Positions 22,190-34,240 of a stretch of 64,000 nucleotides of DNA are shown here, in pieces. This DNA is from Heloderma charlesbogerti (taxonomy: Eukaryota; Chordata; Lepidosauria; Squamata; Helodermatidae): positions 248,001-312,000 of the forward strand of contig JANEZZ010002704.1 of NCBI GenBank assembly GCA_026122225.1. Reading direction: 5' to 3'. A model generated the notes under the pieces. The model did no database searches, was not told the DNA's origin, and saw nothing but the letters and a program-made list of their open reading frames with translations. Every line of letters starts with the position of its first letter. The stretch's first letter is position 1. Position numbers and translations under genes: made by a program.

Positions 22190-23560
22190 GAGTTCTTCAG
22201 GAGGAGCAACTCTAGATGCATCTGGATGAAACTGATAATATGGACCCATTTCAATTGGGCTTTTGGACGGGATATGGGACTGAGATGGCTTTGGTCGCCG
22301 TGGTAGATGTCTTACACTGGGAGCTGGATGGGGGGAGCACAACCCTATTTGTCCTCTTGGACTTCTCAGCAGCTTTCAGTACAATCAATCATGGTATCTT
22401 TCTGGACTGCCTGGCAGGGCTGGGGCTAGCACGTGCTGTTTGCAATGGTTCTGGGCCTTTCTGTCCAACCATGTCCAGAAGGCGGTGCTGGGGATGACCA
22501 TTCGTCCCCACAGCCACTGACCTGTGGTGTCCCAAAGAGTTCTATCTTGTCCCCCATGCCATTTAATATCTATATGAAGAGAGGTCACTCAGAGCTTTGG
22601 AGTAAGGTGCCTCCAAGATGCTGATGACACCCAGCTCTATTGATCTCTCTCACCTAACACCCAGGAAGCAGTCAAAAGCGTTGAATGTTGCCTGGGTTCA
22701 ATAACGTGCTGAATGAGGGTGAACAAGCTGAGATTAAAGCCAGACAAGATGGAGGTGTTATTGGTCAACAGAAAGCCTGGCTCGAGGCCTGGGATTCAGC
22801 TTCTTCTGGAAGGGGTTGCACTCCCCTGAAGGGTCAGATCCATAGCTTGGGAGGGCTCCTTGACCCTATGCGGTCTCTGGATCTTCCAGTGGAGGTGGTG
22901 GCAAAGCGTGCATTGTGCGCCAGCCTCAGTCCTTCCTGAATCAGTCTGACTTGGCAACAGTTATCCATGCCATGGTTAGATCATGTTTAGACTATCGCAA
23001 TGTGGTCTGCGGGGGGCTCCTCCTGAAGAGTGTCCGGAAGTTTCAACTGGTGCAAAATGTGGCAGCTGGGCAGCTAACTGGGGCACCATGTTACACCTGT
23101 CCTGAAAGATTTGCATCGGTTGCCAATTACTTTCCAGGCTCAATGCAAAGTGTCCGTCTTAACCTTTAAAGCCCTAAAAACTCTGCTAGAATATTATGAT
23201 TTGCAGGAGAGACCCTGTTGAGGGCACCATTACCCACAGACGCCCATTTATCAGGAACACATGAAAAGGTTTCTTCTGTATTGCCCCCAAACTATGAAAT
23301 GTTCTCCCCCAAGAACTACGATTGCCCCCCACTCTCCTGGCCTTTAGAAAGGGTTAAAAACTCATCTTTTCAATTTGGCCTTTCAAAATGCATAGTTTGA
23401 ATGTTTTAATTGTTTTACTGCTCTTGTGTTTTTTGTTGAATTGTTTTCAAGGTTTTATTGTTTTAAATTGTTGCAAACCGCCTTGGTGGCTTTAACAGAT
23501 AAGATGGTATATAAATGTCAGTAATAAACACATTCAATAAAAATAAAAGCCTTCCATAGT
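22190..23560 (+). mobile_element. decayed L2/CR1-clade LINE fragment (reverse transcriptase)
   Basis: Broken frames read MDPFQLGFWTGYGTEMALV and LLDFSAAFSTINHGIFLDCL, then CGVPKSSILSPMPFNIYM, which are reverse-transcriptase blocks of this LINE clade. Frameshifts and stops separate them. The 3' end gcaaaccgccttggtggctt followed by AATAAA is the typical tail. This is an old inactive copy inside a TRIM14 intron, antisense to TRIM14. Confidence 0.8.
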
Positions 23561-23878
23561 TTTGCCCCTACATTTACCTTTTTGTCCTAAAATCCTGATA
23601 CATCACTTCCCGAGACATTCACTCTTCCAGCCCTAGCACCATTAGTCCAAATGTCTCTCGATTCTTTAAGGCTGCAGTCCTATATACTCTCAATGGTAGG
23701 TACTTCTGAGTATTGCACTATAAATAACACTTCTCATTTTCCTCTGCTGAGCCTCAGTCCTTCCCAGAATATCTCTGTTGTGCAGCCTCCCTTATTCTCT
23801 CCACCTCTATCTCTCTCTCCCTTTAAATTCCTCCACAACAGTCACTTTTTCCATGATGCATCTGGCTTGCCCTTTTAG

Positions 23879-24023
23879 TCCAGGGATGGCGAACATGTGC
23901 CCCCACCCCGATGCTGTTGGGCTGCAACTCCCATCATCCCACACCACTGGCTGTGCTGGCTAGGGATGATGGCAGTCGCAATACACCAACTTCAGGAGGG
24001 CCACACAGTCCTCACCCCTGCCT
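23879..24023. repeat. foldback MITE (TACAACTCCCAT family)
   Basis: The ends are tccagggatggcgaacatgt and gtcctcacccctgcc. The core gctgcaactcccatcatccc is mirrored by gggatgatggcagtcgca. Confidence 0.65.
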
Positions 24024-24026
24024 TTA

Positions 24027-24135
24027 GTCTTCCCCAACCTGACTCTCTGTTTTCAACTATAATTCCCATTATCCCTTAGCACTGGCCATGCTGGCTGGGG
24101 CTGATGGGACAAAACGTTGGGAGGGATCAGGGTTA
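24027..24135. repeat. foldback MITE (TACAACTCCCAT family)
   Basis: The core tataattcccattatccctt is followed by ggccatgctggctggggctg and an imperfect mirror. It is more diverged than its neighbour at 23879. Confidence 0.55.
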
Positions 24136-24249
24136 CGGAAGGATGCTCTACTGAAACTACATCAAAGTGTGCTTACCTACATTTGTACACATATTCTTCC
24201 CCTGTTACCCCTACCAATTCCCCTCCTCTCCTCCCCTCCTCTCCCTTTT

Positions 24250-24375
24250 ATTTGTCAAAATTTAGATGATAAGCCCCATGGGGCAGGGACCTGCTTTTTT
24301 GCTGGTATAGCTCTGCAAAGCAGCACGGGTCCTGAAGGTGCTATATATACACTTAACAGTAAGAACAACAACACA
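24250..24375 (+). repeat. LINE/SINE 3'-end-like fragment
   Basis: The phrases gataagccccatggggcagg and gaaggtgctatatatac are characteristic of a vertebrate retroposon tail. A similar tail lies at 26690. Confidence 0.45.
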
Positions 24376-24470
24376 GAGAAGGGTCTGGATTGACTGGGAG
24401 CATCCACAACAGGCCCTCCTCATCTTAGCCAGTCTACTCTTTGGCAGGCAGAAAAAAAACCACTGGCTCC

Positions 24471-24704
24471 CTTCAGTAAATGAAGAGGGTCAGGCTGAAG
24501 TTGGATCTGTCTGAGCCTGTCCGTGAAACTGTCTATGATCCTAATTTGCCCCTCGCATGCCTCAGACTGTTCTTCATATGTCCCCAGGGTATGCTGGGCC
24601 TTCTCATCAATCCATCTTTTGCTCAAGGCTTCCTCCTCATCAAACAGCAATCAGAGTTTGGCAAACTTCCCCATCAGCCAGGTTTTACTTGCCAAGGTAT
24701 GCCC
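24471..24704 (-). pseudogene. TRIM14: TRIM14 exon 3 (coiled coil) with premature TGA and lost donor
   Basis: The acceptor is acctcag|GGG. The exon reads GHTLASKTWLMGKFAKL, then TGA at 24651-24653, then LLFDEEEALSKRWIDEKAQH and on to LQPDPLHLLK. The homologous position is Arg as I recall the human protein, so CGA to TGA is the simplest change. The length of 234 nt is a multiple of three and normal for this TRIM exon. The following bases are GGAGCC, where a GTGAGC-like donor is expected. Confidence 0.88.
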
Positions 24705-24884
24705 CTGAGGTAAATAGAAAAAACAGCTCAGCACCAAAGGAGGAGTGCTGAACAGCACAAACATTCCTCAGGTACGCCTACGACCATGAAAACACGCCTG
24801 GAGGAATGTAACAGGTTACATTCAGATTTAAAAACAAATGCTCCAGAAAGATACAGTTCAGCCAGAGAGGTCTGCGCTCTCTTC

Positions 24885-24960
24885 ACATTGTGTTGGACTG
24901 CAACTCCCATCATTCCCAGCCAATCCCATCTGGAGGGCACCAGGCTGGGGAAGGCTAACC
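24885..24960. repeat. foldback MITE half copy (TACAACTCCCAT family)
   Basis: The text ttggactgcaactcccatca runs into ggagggcaccaggctgggga. The central part is deleted. Confidence 0.55.
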
Positions 24961-26689
24961 TAAGCATGTGGCCAAAACATGGACAGTGTTCAGGAGATAC
25001 ACATACACTTCCCCCCACCCCGCCCCACAGCGCTGAAGGCTTGAATCAAGAGTGGCAGAGGGAGGGGCTGTTTAACCCATTCCCTTCCTGCTGTGTTTCT
25101 CACTCACCCCCACCCCACCCCACCCACACACAGACACCACGCTTTTCTCTCCCACGGGAGAAAGGACACGGGGTTCTCCCACAGGGAGAAAAGCAGCTTG
25201 GGGAGGGGGACACTTCTGAGCAGACTAACAGCAGGAGGACAAAGAGTTAAGCAGCAGCCCCTCCTGGCCATTCATCCATGGAGGCCGATTTTCAGTACAA
25301 AACCTGACTCACTCAGGACTGGAGCCTGACGCTTCACGCTCAGGCCTAGGCTCCTGTCCACCTCTTCCATCCTCTGACAGTTTTTCTCTCGTTCAGCATC
25401 TATTCCTGTTGCTGACATGTAAAGGCATCACTGGGGCTCAGCCTATCGAATCCAAGCCCCAAATCTATTTTCTAGGCGCCCGAACTTGTGTTCAAGAACA
25501 TTGGTGCCAAAGGGAGCTTTTAACTGGGGTGATTTGGGGTGGGAAATTAATTGGCTGGCGCTGCCTTCTGTGAAATTTAAATAAGTGCTAGTAATTATTT
25601 CTAAATCTGCATTCATAGCACCAAATTAGCACATGGAAATTTTATGCAGATTTGTGTTCTATGTGCCCTGGGCCTGAGTCTTTTGAATGCCTACCAAGAC
25701 CCCTGCTGAGATGTCTTCCCTGCCCAGTGACCAATGGGCTCTCCTCCTTCCTCATGTGGCTCGGAGAACAGCAATGGCAGCAGCGGGACGTTGTTCCCAC
25801 TTTGGTCCATTGTTTTACCCTCTGCCAAAGGCTGGCCTAGGGGGCCACACACCAAATGCTCAAGCGCTGTGAAGTGAATGTACAACCACGGAGGTTCTAG
25901 ATTTTCCAGATGGCAGATCTATGCATCAAGTCAGATCACCAGAAAGCCAGTTATTTGGATCTTATTACTTTAGCTCCACATAGGAATGCTTTTACGAAAT
26001 GAAGATTTAATGTCATGCCTTCTACTTTCTCAGAAGGCTGTTATAAGAAATTACAATGGGAACAGTGTTCTTGTGTGTTTTGTAAAACTGTCACTGAGGA
26101 TATTGTCCAGCATGTTACCCAATGTCCTCTTTATACAGGTGAAAAACACTTTGCCCGAGTTTAGGCTCAGGAAGAATTCTGTTACACCTAGTGAATCTGC
26201 ATGTTTTCTGTTGTCTGATAATGTAAATTAAGTTGCTGTATGTGTTGCCTTATTTGCAATGGTGGCCAGGAAATTGAGAGCTAAATTTGTCGCTCAGCTC
26301 TGAATGTTCCTTGTTTTTGTTATGGCTTAGAGATAGACATTAAAGCTATTACTGCAATGACTGTGGAGATGTGGAGCTGATTGATGTATGGTTGGATGCC
26401 CAATGTGGGATGCTCAGGGTTTTCTAAAGGAAGAATGAAGTGTTCATACTGAATTCCCTCAGACTACAGACTCTGGCATCCCCATCAGCCAGAAACCCAG
26501 ATCAGCAGCCCCCCCTGCCCCTTAGGATAGACATCACTGCAAGGGGGAAACCAACCTAGCTCGATACATCAGCCAGAAAAGGAACAGCTGCAGGCAGCTT
26601 ATTTTGCCCTTCCCTGCCAGAAACTATACCTATAAGAACTTCGAAACTAAGAGTGCCTGATTTTCACTTTTTTCTTCCTCCTGCCCAAC

Positions 26690-26850
26690 CCCTTTTCCTT
26701 TTGTGTTGTACCTTTTGGATTGTAAGCCTGAGGGCAGGGTCTCTCGTTATTATTAATAAATAAAGTTATTATTAATCTTTGTAAGCCACTCGGGAGCTTT
26801 TTTTGGCTGAAGCATTTTATTTAAAAACGCTGTAAATAAATACATGAATA
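26690..26850 (+). repeat. LINE-like 3' end
   Basis: The text ggattgtaagcctgagggca, TTATTAATAAATAAAG and tgtaagccactcgggagc resembles tails of L2/CR1-clade LINEs. Confidence 0.45.
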
Positions 26851-28029
26851 ATTTAACAGATTAAAAACAACAACAGAGACCTGGTATAATAATATAGGCT
26901 ACAGGTGTGAGCTGTGAGCATAGTCCAAGGCAGCGGTATCTTTTCCCCAGGCTGGCAGGTGGGGGAGAGAGCAACTCAAGTGAGGAGGTGCAGTTTCTAC
27001 CTGATAAGGGAAAGGAGTAAGAATCATACCTGGCTTCATATGCAACACCCTTCTGTTGCAAATGGCACCCTCTGGGATTGCATTTCGCAAAAGAAAAGGA
27101 CGTAAGGGAAAACTGTCATTTGGTCCAGAGTCCAGAAGGTTGCTATCCCTGTGCTAATAACTGATCTGAAACCAAATGACAGCAATGGCATCCTGCCAAT
27201 TTAAAGGCTGTTTACCTACCACTTCCCTACTCTTTGGTCCACACGCAAAGGAGTGGCACAGCTGGGTTGTGATCATTTTCTCAAGAGTCCTGCATTGCAA
27301 GCAGCAGAATTCATTTTAGGAAAAATACTGAGAGTGGGTGCAATTATACATTGTGTCTGAATGTGTGTATATCGAGGGGTGTTATAAAGTATGTGGAAGG
27401 GATTATGTTTAACTTCATTTCTTCGTACCCGCTGCAGCCAATCTTTTTGAGAGCCTGCACATGACATCGGCACAAATTCACTCTCTACAGTGGCTGCCAG
27501 TTTACTCTTGGGATGAATTAAGGTTATTCCGGTGCTGTTGTTATTACCTGTAAAGCCCCGCATAAAGGACTTGGGCCTAATGCAGCTGGGAACACCATCT
27601 CCTGTATGAACCTCACTGGGCAAGGAGATCTGGAAGGAGGTCTTGCTCTGTTTACCTTTGGGTTAGGAATTAATATCACACATAGGGTGGCCAGGTGTCC
27701 TTTAAAAAACAACAACAGTGGACAGTCCTCTATTTTCAGGACTTCCAGAGGACTGTCCTGTATTTTGATGGTGTCCTCTATTTGAAGGGCTGCCCAGTCC
27801 AAGTCTGGCATAAAGATAAAGAACCTTATCAGTGGGAACAGCTGGGCCTTGAAGCTGCCCATCAACAGCACCTGGGCAGCAGGCTGAGCAAGCAGGCACA
27901 CAGGTCACCTGGCCACAGTCTTCCCCACTATGGTGAGATGTACTGTATCTCCATTTAAATTATAATTATAATAATGTCTAAATTTGTATTTCTCTCTATA
28001 AATTAGCATAGGCAAATTTTAATCAGCCC

Positions 28030-28325
28030 AGACAGCTAGACTGGTGGGGACAAGGGAGAGGGCCTTCTCTGTGGTGGCCCCCACTCTGTGGAACTCCCTC
28101 CCTAGGGAACTCTGCCATGCCCCCTCTTTAATGAGCTTCTGCTGCGCATTAAAAACGTGGTTTGTTCAAGCAGGCATTTGGGGTGGGTTAGGGTATTTTT
28201 AGAAATATGTTTTTATGGTAGAATTTTATTGTTTTAAACTGTTCTATTATATACTTTGTACATCGCCCAGAGTGACCAGCCAGATGGGCAATTAATAAAT
28301 TTAATAAATAAATAAAATAAAAATA
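28030..28325 (+). repeat. L2/CR1-clade LINE 3' end
   Basis: It contains gagggccttctctgtggtgg, ctgtggaactccctccctag and catcgcccagagtgaccagc, ending in (AATA)n. It is the same tail type as 62115-62700. Confidence 0.7.
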
Positions 28326-28917
28326 AAATTATGTGCCCTTATTTTTGGCGATGCATGCCCTCTTTTTTGACAAGTCACAAGTGGCCACCCTATTCACGTG
28401 GTGTTCAAGGTTGACCACAGCTCTGGAACACCCTGTTGAGCTCGGCCCTGCCAGGCCACACATCGTCACAAAATTTCAGGTGCAACCCGCAACCCGTCCC
28501 ATCCCCAAAGACCTTTGGCAATCACAGAAGCCTTTGGGGCCAGGTCAGAATTCCTCTCATTTATTTACCACCCTGGGATTGTGTGTGGTGATGAAGGACC
28601 AGCACAAAAAATGTATAAACGGATACACACTATATATTAATCAAATTTAAATTTTAAAAAGATACACATATACTGAAGCACAGAGAGGGAAAGGCACCTG
28701 TCGTTCCTTAACTTCTCCAAGCCTCGATCCCGCCTCTCAGGCTTGCCAGAGGGTGCGGGAAAGCAGCGAAGTCTTATCCTAGTTATACTGCAGTCTGGAG
28801 GAAGATAAGAAAGAGCAGGAATGTCTCCTGCTCTTTTTTGATCTTCTCCAAACTGCAACACAAGTAAGCTAAGTTTCCACCTCCATGAAAAGTGAAGGGC
28901 CCAAGAAGAAAAGCTGT

Positions 28918-29045
28918 TGTTCAGGGGTAGCTTTGCACACAGAAGGACCCAGGTTCAATTCCTGGCACCTCCAGGTAGCACTGGGAAAGACTCCTGATTG
29001 AAGACCCAGAGAGCCACTGCCAGTCAGAACAGACCAGAAGTGGTC
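28918..29045 (+). repeat. tRNA-derived SINE fragment
   Basis: The text acagaaggacccaggttcaa, ttcctggcacctccaggtag and gagagccactgccagtcaga is a common squamate SINE, with a B-box-like ggttcaattcc. The stretch agctagatggacccaacggg at about 29560 looks like the remainder of such a copy. Confidence 0.55.
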
Positions 29046-29956
29046 CGTTTCCAGACTTGCAGGTTCTACTTTGTGGTGTTGCTGTTGTTTTTTACTAAAA
29101 CTTGGTGCAAAACTTGGTGCGAAAGACACACACTTAAGGTGCTTCCATATGGAAGGTTCCTAGTACTAACAATCAGAAGAGTTATTTTCTTCCATAACAT
29201 ATTTTTTATGGTAAGAAAATGAGAAGGCTACAAATTGACGATGTCATCATCTGGATGCTCCATACATTCTGTGAATGAGGCAGTGCGATTGCACAATAAA
29301 AGCCTCATTTGGACACAGCTTTAGAATTAAAGAACTCCGGGCCCAGTAATTTGTTTTGCATATCCAAAACTGAATGGAGCTCCCACACAAAAATCCACTC
29401 CTGGTTCCCCCAAGTTTTCTTCATTTCAGCAGTATTATTGCGGGGGGGGGGGAGTCATTTTGTTGCTGTTGTTTAAAAAATTGGGAGCCAGAAATCCTGG
29501 CTGATTCATACCGATCACCCAGCACTCTACCTTCTGCCTACACCTGGTGACAATATTCAGCTAGATGGACCCAACGGGCCGACTCAACATAAGGTGACAC
29601 AGGAGTTCTTCTTCTATGTGCTGGGGGATGGAGAAGGCAAGATACGGTGGGAGGAATTCTTGCTGTTTCCTGCCTTCGTCAAACTTGGGGGGAGCGGGGA
29701 ATGCTCTGGGGAGGGGACCTGTGTATTGCTCGGCATCCTTCTCATTAGGTCGCTAAGGTGCACTTACACCTGGTGAGCAGTTCTGGGATGACCTGCTCTT
29801 TTTTTTTTTTCTGCAATTGTTAAAATACATTGGGTTATTCTGACTGAGGATATTCACACTTTTCCCTTAGTTGAGTTGGAAGGTGTAATTTGTGCATTAT
29901 GTGTTTATGCTTTAATTGCTTGTATACTGTTTGGAATAAACAAACACACTTTTAAA

Positions 29957-29982
29957 CACACACACACACACACACACACATA
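29957..29982. repeat. (AC)n microsatellite
   Basis: This is a pure run of CA dinucleotides. Confidence 0.95.
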
Positions 29983-30443
29983 TACTACTTGGGGTAGGGA
30001 AAGAAAGGTTAATGGTTATCAGTAGTTCTCCCCCACCCCGTCCCATGCCAAAGGTATAAGCTGTTTTGAACAAGGACCAGTTCATTTTTTACCCCTGAAA
30101 GGGAGATACTTTTTAATGCTACAGAAATGTGATCAGAATAAAGGACGTCTCTCTCCGAGATGCCTCATCTGTAGCTAACCACTACAGCAGAAGCTTGTTT
30201 CTTGCACATCTGGTAGGACAGCTCCCAAATCAAAGCTGATTAGACCAATACAATTAGGTATATAACAGCAGAAAAAACACCAAGATAAGGGTATTACATG
30301 GGCAAGGAGGGGGACACATGTCGGAAAACAATGGCAGGCAGGAGAGAGGAGTGCTTAATCCCTCCCATATCATGCTGCCTATTTTCACCTGCCTCCTCTT
30401 CAGTGTTCAAAGCAGCTTACAAAAACCATAAAACGATATAAAA

Positions 30444-30577
30444 CAGCCTCTCCCAAACCTGGCACCCTCCAAATGTATGGACTACAACTCCCACCAGCCT
30501 CAGCCAGCAGTACCAGTGGTCCAGGATTATGGGAGTTGTTGTTCAAAAGATCTGGCAGGCACGAGGTTGGGGAAGGC
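30444..30577. repeat. foldback MITE (TACAACTCCCAT family)
   Basis: The arms cagcctctcccaaacctggc and gaggttggggaaggc enclose ggactacaactcccaccagc and its mirror gattatgggagttgttgttc. Confidence 0.75.
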
Positions 30578-31261
30578 AGATATAAATAATTTAAAAGATC
30601 CAAATAAACAAATGGCATGTCCAGGCAAAACAAAGCACTTTCAACTCAGATGAAAGATTTCAGCACGTGTTTAACTTTCTCCCACTGAAATCAATGGGGC
30701 TCAAAAGTGCTTAACTTTGGCTGGATCAAGCCTACGTGACAGATTCAACTTTAAAACACACACACACAAACTATCAACACAACCTGCTAAAATGCTACAG
30801 GCTGGTTTAAGAGGTGGACCATACACCTCATTCTGATGTAACGTTTGGGAAAGTGGAAGCCACCATGGCATGATGTGATCCTCCTGCGCCATGCTGGAAG
30901 GTCCTGATCTCATGGGACAAACACTCAAGGTTGCTTTTTTCCTCCCCACGGAAGCCAGAGCAACACTGGCATGGGAAGCAACTACACCAGTGAGGGGTTA
31001 ATCACTAGTACACTGGGCTATTTCACACAAAACAGTTTTCCTGCACAATAAGCATGTGTGAAGCAACCTCATGGAAAAGGTATTGCTCAATGGGCGCAAG
31101 AAAACAGGGCTGGACCAGTATGCTTCCCAGTAGCTACAACCATTACGGACTGATGTATAAATCACACCAAGATTACATTTTAGGAAAACACAGAGGGTGG
31201 CTTGGAATGAAAGAAACTGAATCAAAAAGCACATCCCCTCTTGTGTCCAGCGTGCCTCCCT

Positions 31262-31350
31262 CATTGGATTGTATCCAATGTTAGTCTAACTTAAGTCCTA
31301 GTCACTTCAACGGGTCTACTCTAAGTAGGACTAACACTGGATACACAACC
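31262..31350. repeat. short foldback element
   Basis: The left arm attgtatccaatgttagtct is mirrored by aggactaacactggatacac around a gtcacttcaacgggtctact centre, a known type of squamate MITE. Confidence 0.6.
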
Positions 31351-31497
31351 CTTTGTCTCCCACTCTGGCAAATAAGGGGGCAGGGACCTCTCTATCTTTT
31401 TTAAATGTCACTCTGGAATGTGCCACATATACTGATAGCATTATAAAAACAATTAATGCTAACAACAGCATCATCAATGAGCACATTTTAATTTTAC

Positions 31498-31592
31498 CTT
31501 AAGTGCATCAGTAGCTTCTTCTAGATGTTTTGTGTTATCCATCTCTTGCTTCTTCTTTGCTCTAACTGCTTCAAATACAATGCCATGACTTC
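31498..31592 (-). pseudogene. TRIM14: TRIM14 exon 2 (coiled coil), one base short
   Basis: The acceptor is aatgcag|GAA and the donor AAG|GTAAAA. The first part reads EVMALYLKQL and the second, in another frame, AKKKQEMDNTKHLEEATDALK. Both match the TRIM14 coiled coil, so the frame breaks near 31560-31564. The exon is 95 nt; TRIM genes characteristically have a 96-nt exon here. Confidence 0.8.
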
Positions 31593-31805
31593 CTGCATTA
31601 CCCAGAAGAAACACATCACTGATTGTGCCCACTTCAAATACATATTTTTTAAAAGTGCAGTCTAGTGTTTTTTTAATACGGTAAGAGAAGGAGTGCCTTG
31701 CCGGATTAGACCAAAGCCCAACATCCTGTTTCCCAGAGTGGCCAATCAGATGCATTGGCAAGGTTCCCTCCAAGTCCATTCTTGTCAACATCTAAGTTTC
31801 TGTAG

Positions 31806-31944
31806 AACAGCCTCCCCCAACTTGGTGCCTTCCAGTTGTGTTGGACTACAACTCCCATAGTCCCCCAGCCAGGATAGCTTTCTGGGAGACTATGGGAGTT
31901 GTTGTCCAACACAACTGGAGAGCACCAGGTTGCGGGAGGCTGCT
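31806..31944. repeat. foldback MITE (TACAACTCCCAT family)
   Basis: The near-perfect hairpin has acaactcccatagtccccca mirrored by gggagactatgggagttgt, with outer arms cagcctcccccaacttggtg and caccaggttgcgggaggctg. Confidence 0.8.
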
Positions 31945-32559
31945 GTAGAAAACAGGCCTACAAAATAGCGAACAAGAGTTCTCTTCCACTCTAATCAATT
32001 ACCTGTTTTAATGCCATTTTAAGGTTTGGCACTCAAAGAAGGAAATGGTTGAATCACAGAAGAAATGAGGCATCTTTGCCTGACGATGAATGCAGCTCCT
32101 CAGTGTATCATTAGAACTTCTGAAAGAAGCGGGAAAGCAGTCCCAAGCACAGCTAATTCAGATTTTAATGGTTCCTAAAGAAACACTAGCTACAAAACTT
32201 CAGACTTAACTACAGTTACCAGCCTGGGCACACCCTGGGCTCATGTGCTCCCACCTCCCTCACCGGTGTGGCTTTGGAGGAGGAGATTGGAAGCATCCAC
32301 TTCCTGATTTAAGCTACCCGCTTGTGTTCCGCTTCAGCGTCCTCCATGAAAAGAGTAAAAGCGGCAAGAAGAGGAGCGAGATCAATGAAAGATAATGGAA
32401 GACTCAGACACGGGGAGAAGGGGGGAGGGAGAGAAAGGGACTTGTAGTGATCCTGCATTTAAAACAGAAGAAGAAAGCCCCATTTTAAATGTAGGATTTT
32501 AGGCTGGTGTAGAGATGCCCTAAGCCTTACAGAGATATTTCAACCTTTGAGAAGGTGGG

Positions 32560-32700
32560 CGTGTGCAAAAGCTGAAAACCCACTAAATGACTGGCAGTTG
32601 GGGAAAGGGGCATGGCCATCTGGGGAACCCCAGAGGGCTGGACTGGGAACTCCGGTAGGCTGAATTTGGCCCCTGGGCCTAAGGTTCCCCACTCCAGTAC
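32560..32700. repeat. interspersed repeat, GGGGAACCT family (right part)
   Basis: It contains ggggcatggccatctgggga and aatttggcccctgggcctaa, ending ggttccccactccag. Confidence 0.5.
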
Positions 32701-33483
32701 ACTATGGTATGTTGAAATAAGGCAGGGTTAGAAACCAGAGCTTGAACCTGGTGTGTTTCACTAAATCAGTTTAAACTAACCGGTTTGTCCTTATCTGATG
32801 TAACAAGGAACCGTGTGGTTTAAAAATAGAAGCAGATGCTTCCACGGTGGCCACAGGGAGAGGGGAGGAGGAAGATTATCAAAAATAGGTGGTTATGAAG
32901 GAACATACATAAAAATGTCAAAATACCACCTTGAACAGACCCAGCCTGGACACCGTGCAAGCTTTCTAAATTGTCAGAATTCTTCCTCGGGCCACTGTAT
33001 CTGTCGTTCTTTAAAAAGTTTTTTTTAACTCCTGTTCTCCGCCTTATGAGGGCAAAGAGAACCAAAGTGAATTCTGATTGGTGTAAATTACGAGAACGGC
33101 TGGTTTTTGCTTTTTTTCTTTTTAAGCATTGTTTCAAAATAAAATTTCATTACAAAACACACACACAAAACAGCTGGGTTGTGTGTGTGTGTTTTACTTT
33201 CCAAAGGAAGAACTTGATTTTGTTTCTCTGCTCCACCCCAGCATGGCTCTTTATAATCTGAGATTATGTTTTTGCACAGGGTCCAGTTCTGGCCCTATTA
33301 CTCTGCAGAGGACCTCCTTCTTTACCATTCTGTGGTTTTTGCCTGGATTCCCTGACACAGCCACAGCTGAGAGGTGTAGTGGGAATCCCAGAAGCATCAC
33401 TGCTGTCCCGCAACTAACCAAAAAGGGAAGGATAGCCTGGCAAGGGATGAGATTGACAAGTTTCTGGCAGAGATATAAGGATT

Positions 33484-33629
33484 ACGGCAGTCTCCCCCAA
33501 CCTGGTGCCCTGCAAAAGTGTTGGGGCTGCAATGCCCAGCATCCCCCAACCAGCCATGCTGGTTGGGGGATGCTGGGAGTTGCAGTCCAACACATCTGCA
33601 GGGCACCAGGATGGGAAGGCTGCCTTACA
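33484..33629. repeat. foldback MITE (TACAACTCCCAT family)
   Basis: A strong hairpin has gcccagcatcccccaaccag mirrored by ctggttgggggatgctggga, and outer arms cccccaacctggtgccctgc and gcagggcaccaggatgggaa. Confidence 0.8.
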
Positions 33630-33670
33630 GCATGTCATCTGAAGGTCAAGGTCCTGCTAAAGGCACAGGA

Positions 33671-33968
33671 TCCTAAAGGAAATCAACCCTGAGTGCTCAT
33701 TGGAAGGACAGATACTGAAGCTGAAGCTCCAATATTTTGGCCACCTAATGCGAAGAGAAAACTCTCTGGAAAAGACCCTGATGCTGGGAAAGACTGAAGG
33801 CAAAAGGAGAAGGGGACGGCAGAGGATGGGATGGCTAAATAGCATCACTGATGCAATGAATATGGACTTGAGCACGCTCCGGGAGAGAGCGCAGGACAGG
33901 AAGGCCTGGCGTGCTATGGTCCATGGGGTCACGAAGAGTCGGACATGACTGAACGACTGAACAACAAC
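33671..33968 (+). mobile_element. RTE-BovB LINE, 5'-truncated 3' end
   Basis: About 300 bp is nearly identical to the last part of the full BovB at 45474-48699, including ITDAMN and LSTLRERAQDRKAWRAMVHG, and ends in CAACAACAA. It is flanked by the direct repeat AAAGGCACAGGA (33659-33670 and 33969-33980). This is a recent, truncated retroposition in the first TRIM14 intron. Confidence 0.92.
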
Positions 33969-34240
33969 AAAGGCACAGGAAAGGAGACTGGTAAAGAAGA
34001 TGGCAGCCCTCATGCCAGTTACTCTGCAAGCCGACAGAGAACGTATTACCTATTTTGAGTGTGGAATGAAGCATGTCCACCCCAATACTAACTGAAGTCG
34101 GATTGCGGGGGGTGGGGTGGGGGGACACCGTGCCACAGGAGGTATCTAAGAGTTTGGGGAAAGCAGTGTGTGCCTTAGGGCACCTTGAAGACTTCTTGTG
34201 GCTTACGTGGACTGGAGCCCACCTTCCACAAAAGCATGGA

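Larger units (their letters stand above)
20030..24470 (-). other. TRIM14: TRIM14 intron
   Basis: The interval between the linker exon and exon 3 contains foldback elements (20339, 20712, 23879, 24027), a decayed LINE (22190-23560) and an LINE-like tail (24250). No further TRIM14 exon is evident. Confidence 0.6.
24705..31497 (-). other. TRIM14: TRIM14 intron
   Basis: The interval between exons 3 and 2 contains repeats listed separately. About 25000-26690, 26860-28030 and 29100-30440 show no recognisable gene or repeat, apart from GC/CT-rich sequence near 25100 and an (AC)n tract at 29957. Confidence 0.6.

Noticed and set aside
22216..22497. Open frame with DFSAAFSTINH as a possible host gene
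   Set aside because: This is a reverse-transcriptase block of a decayed LINE, followed by stops and frameshifts.
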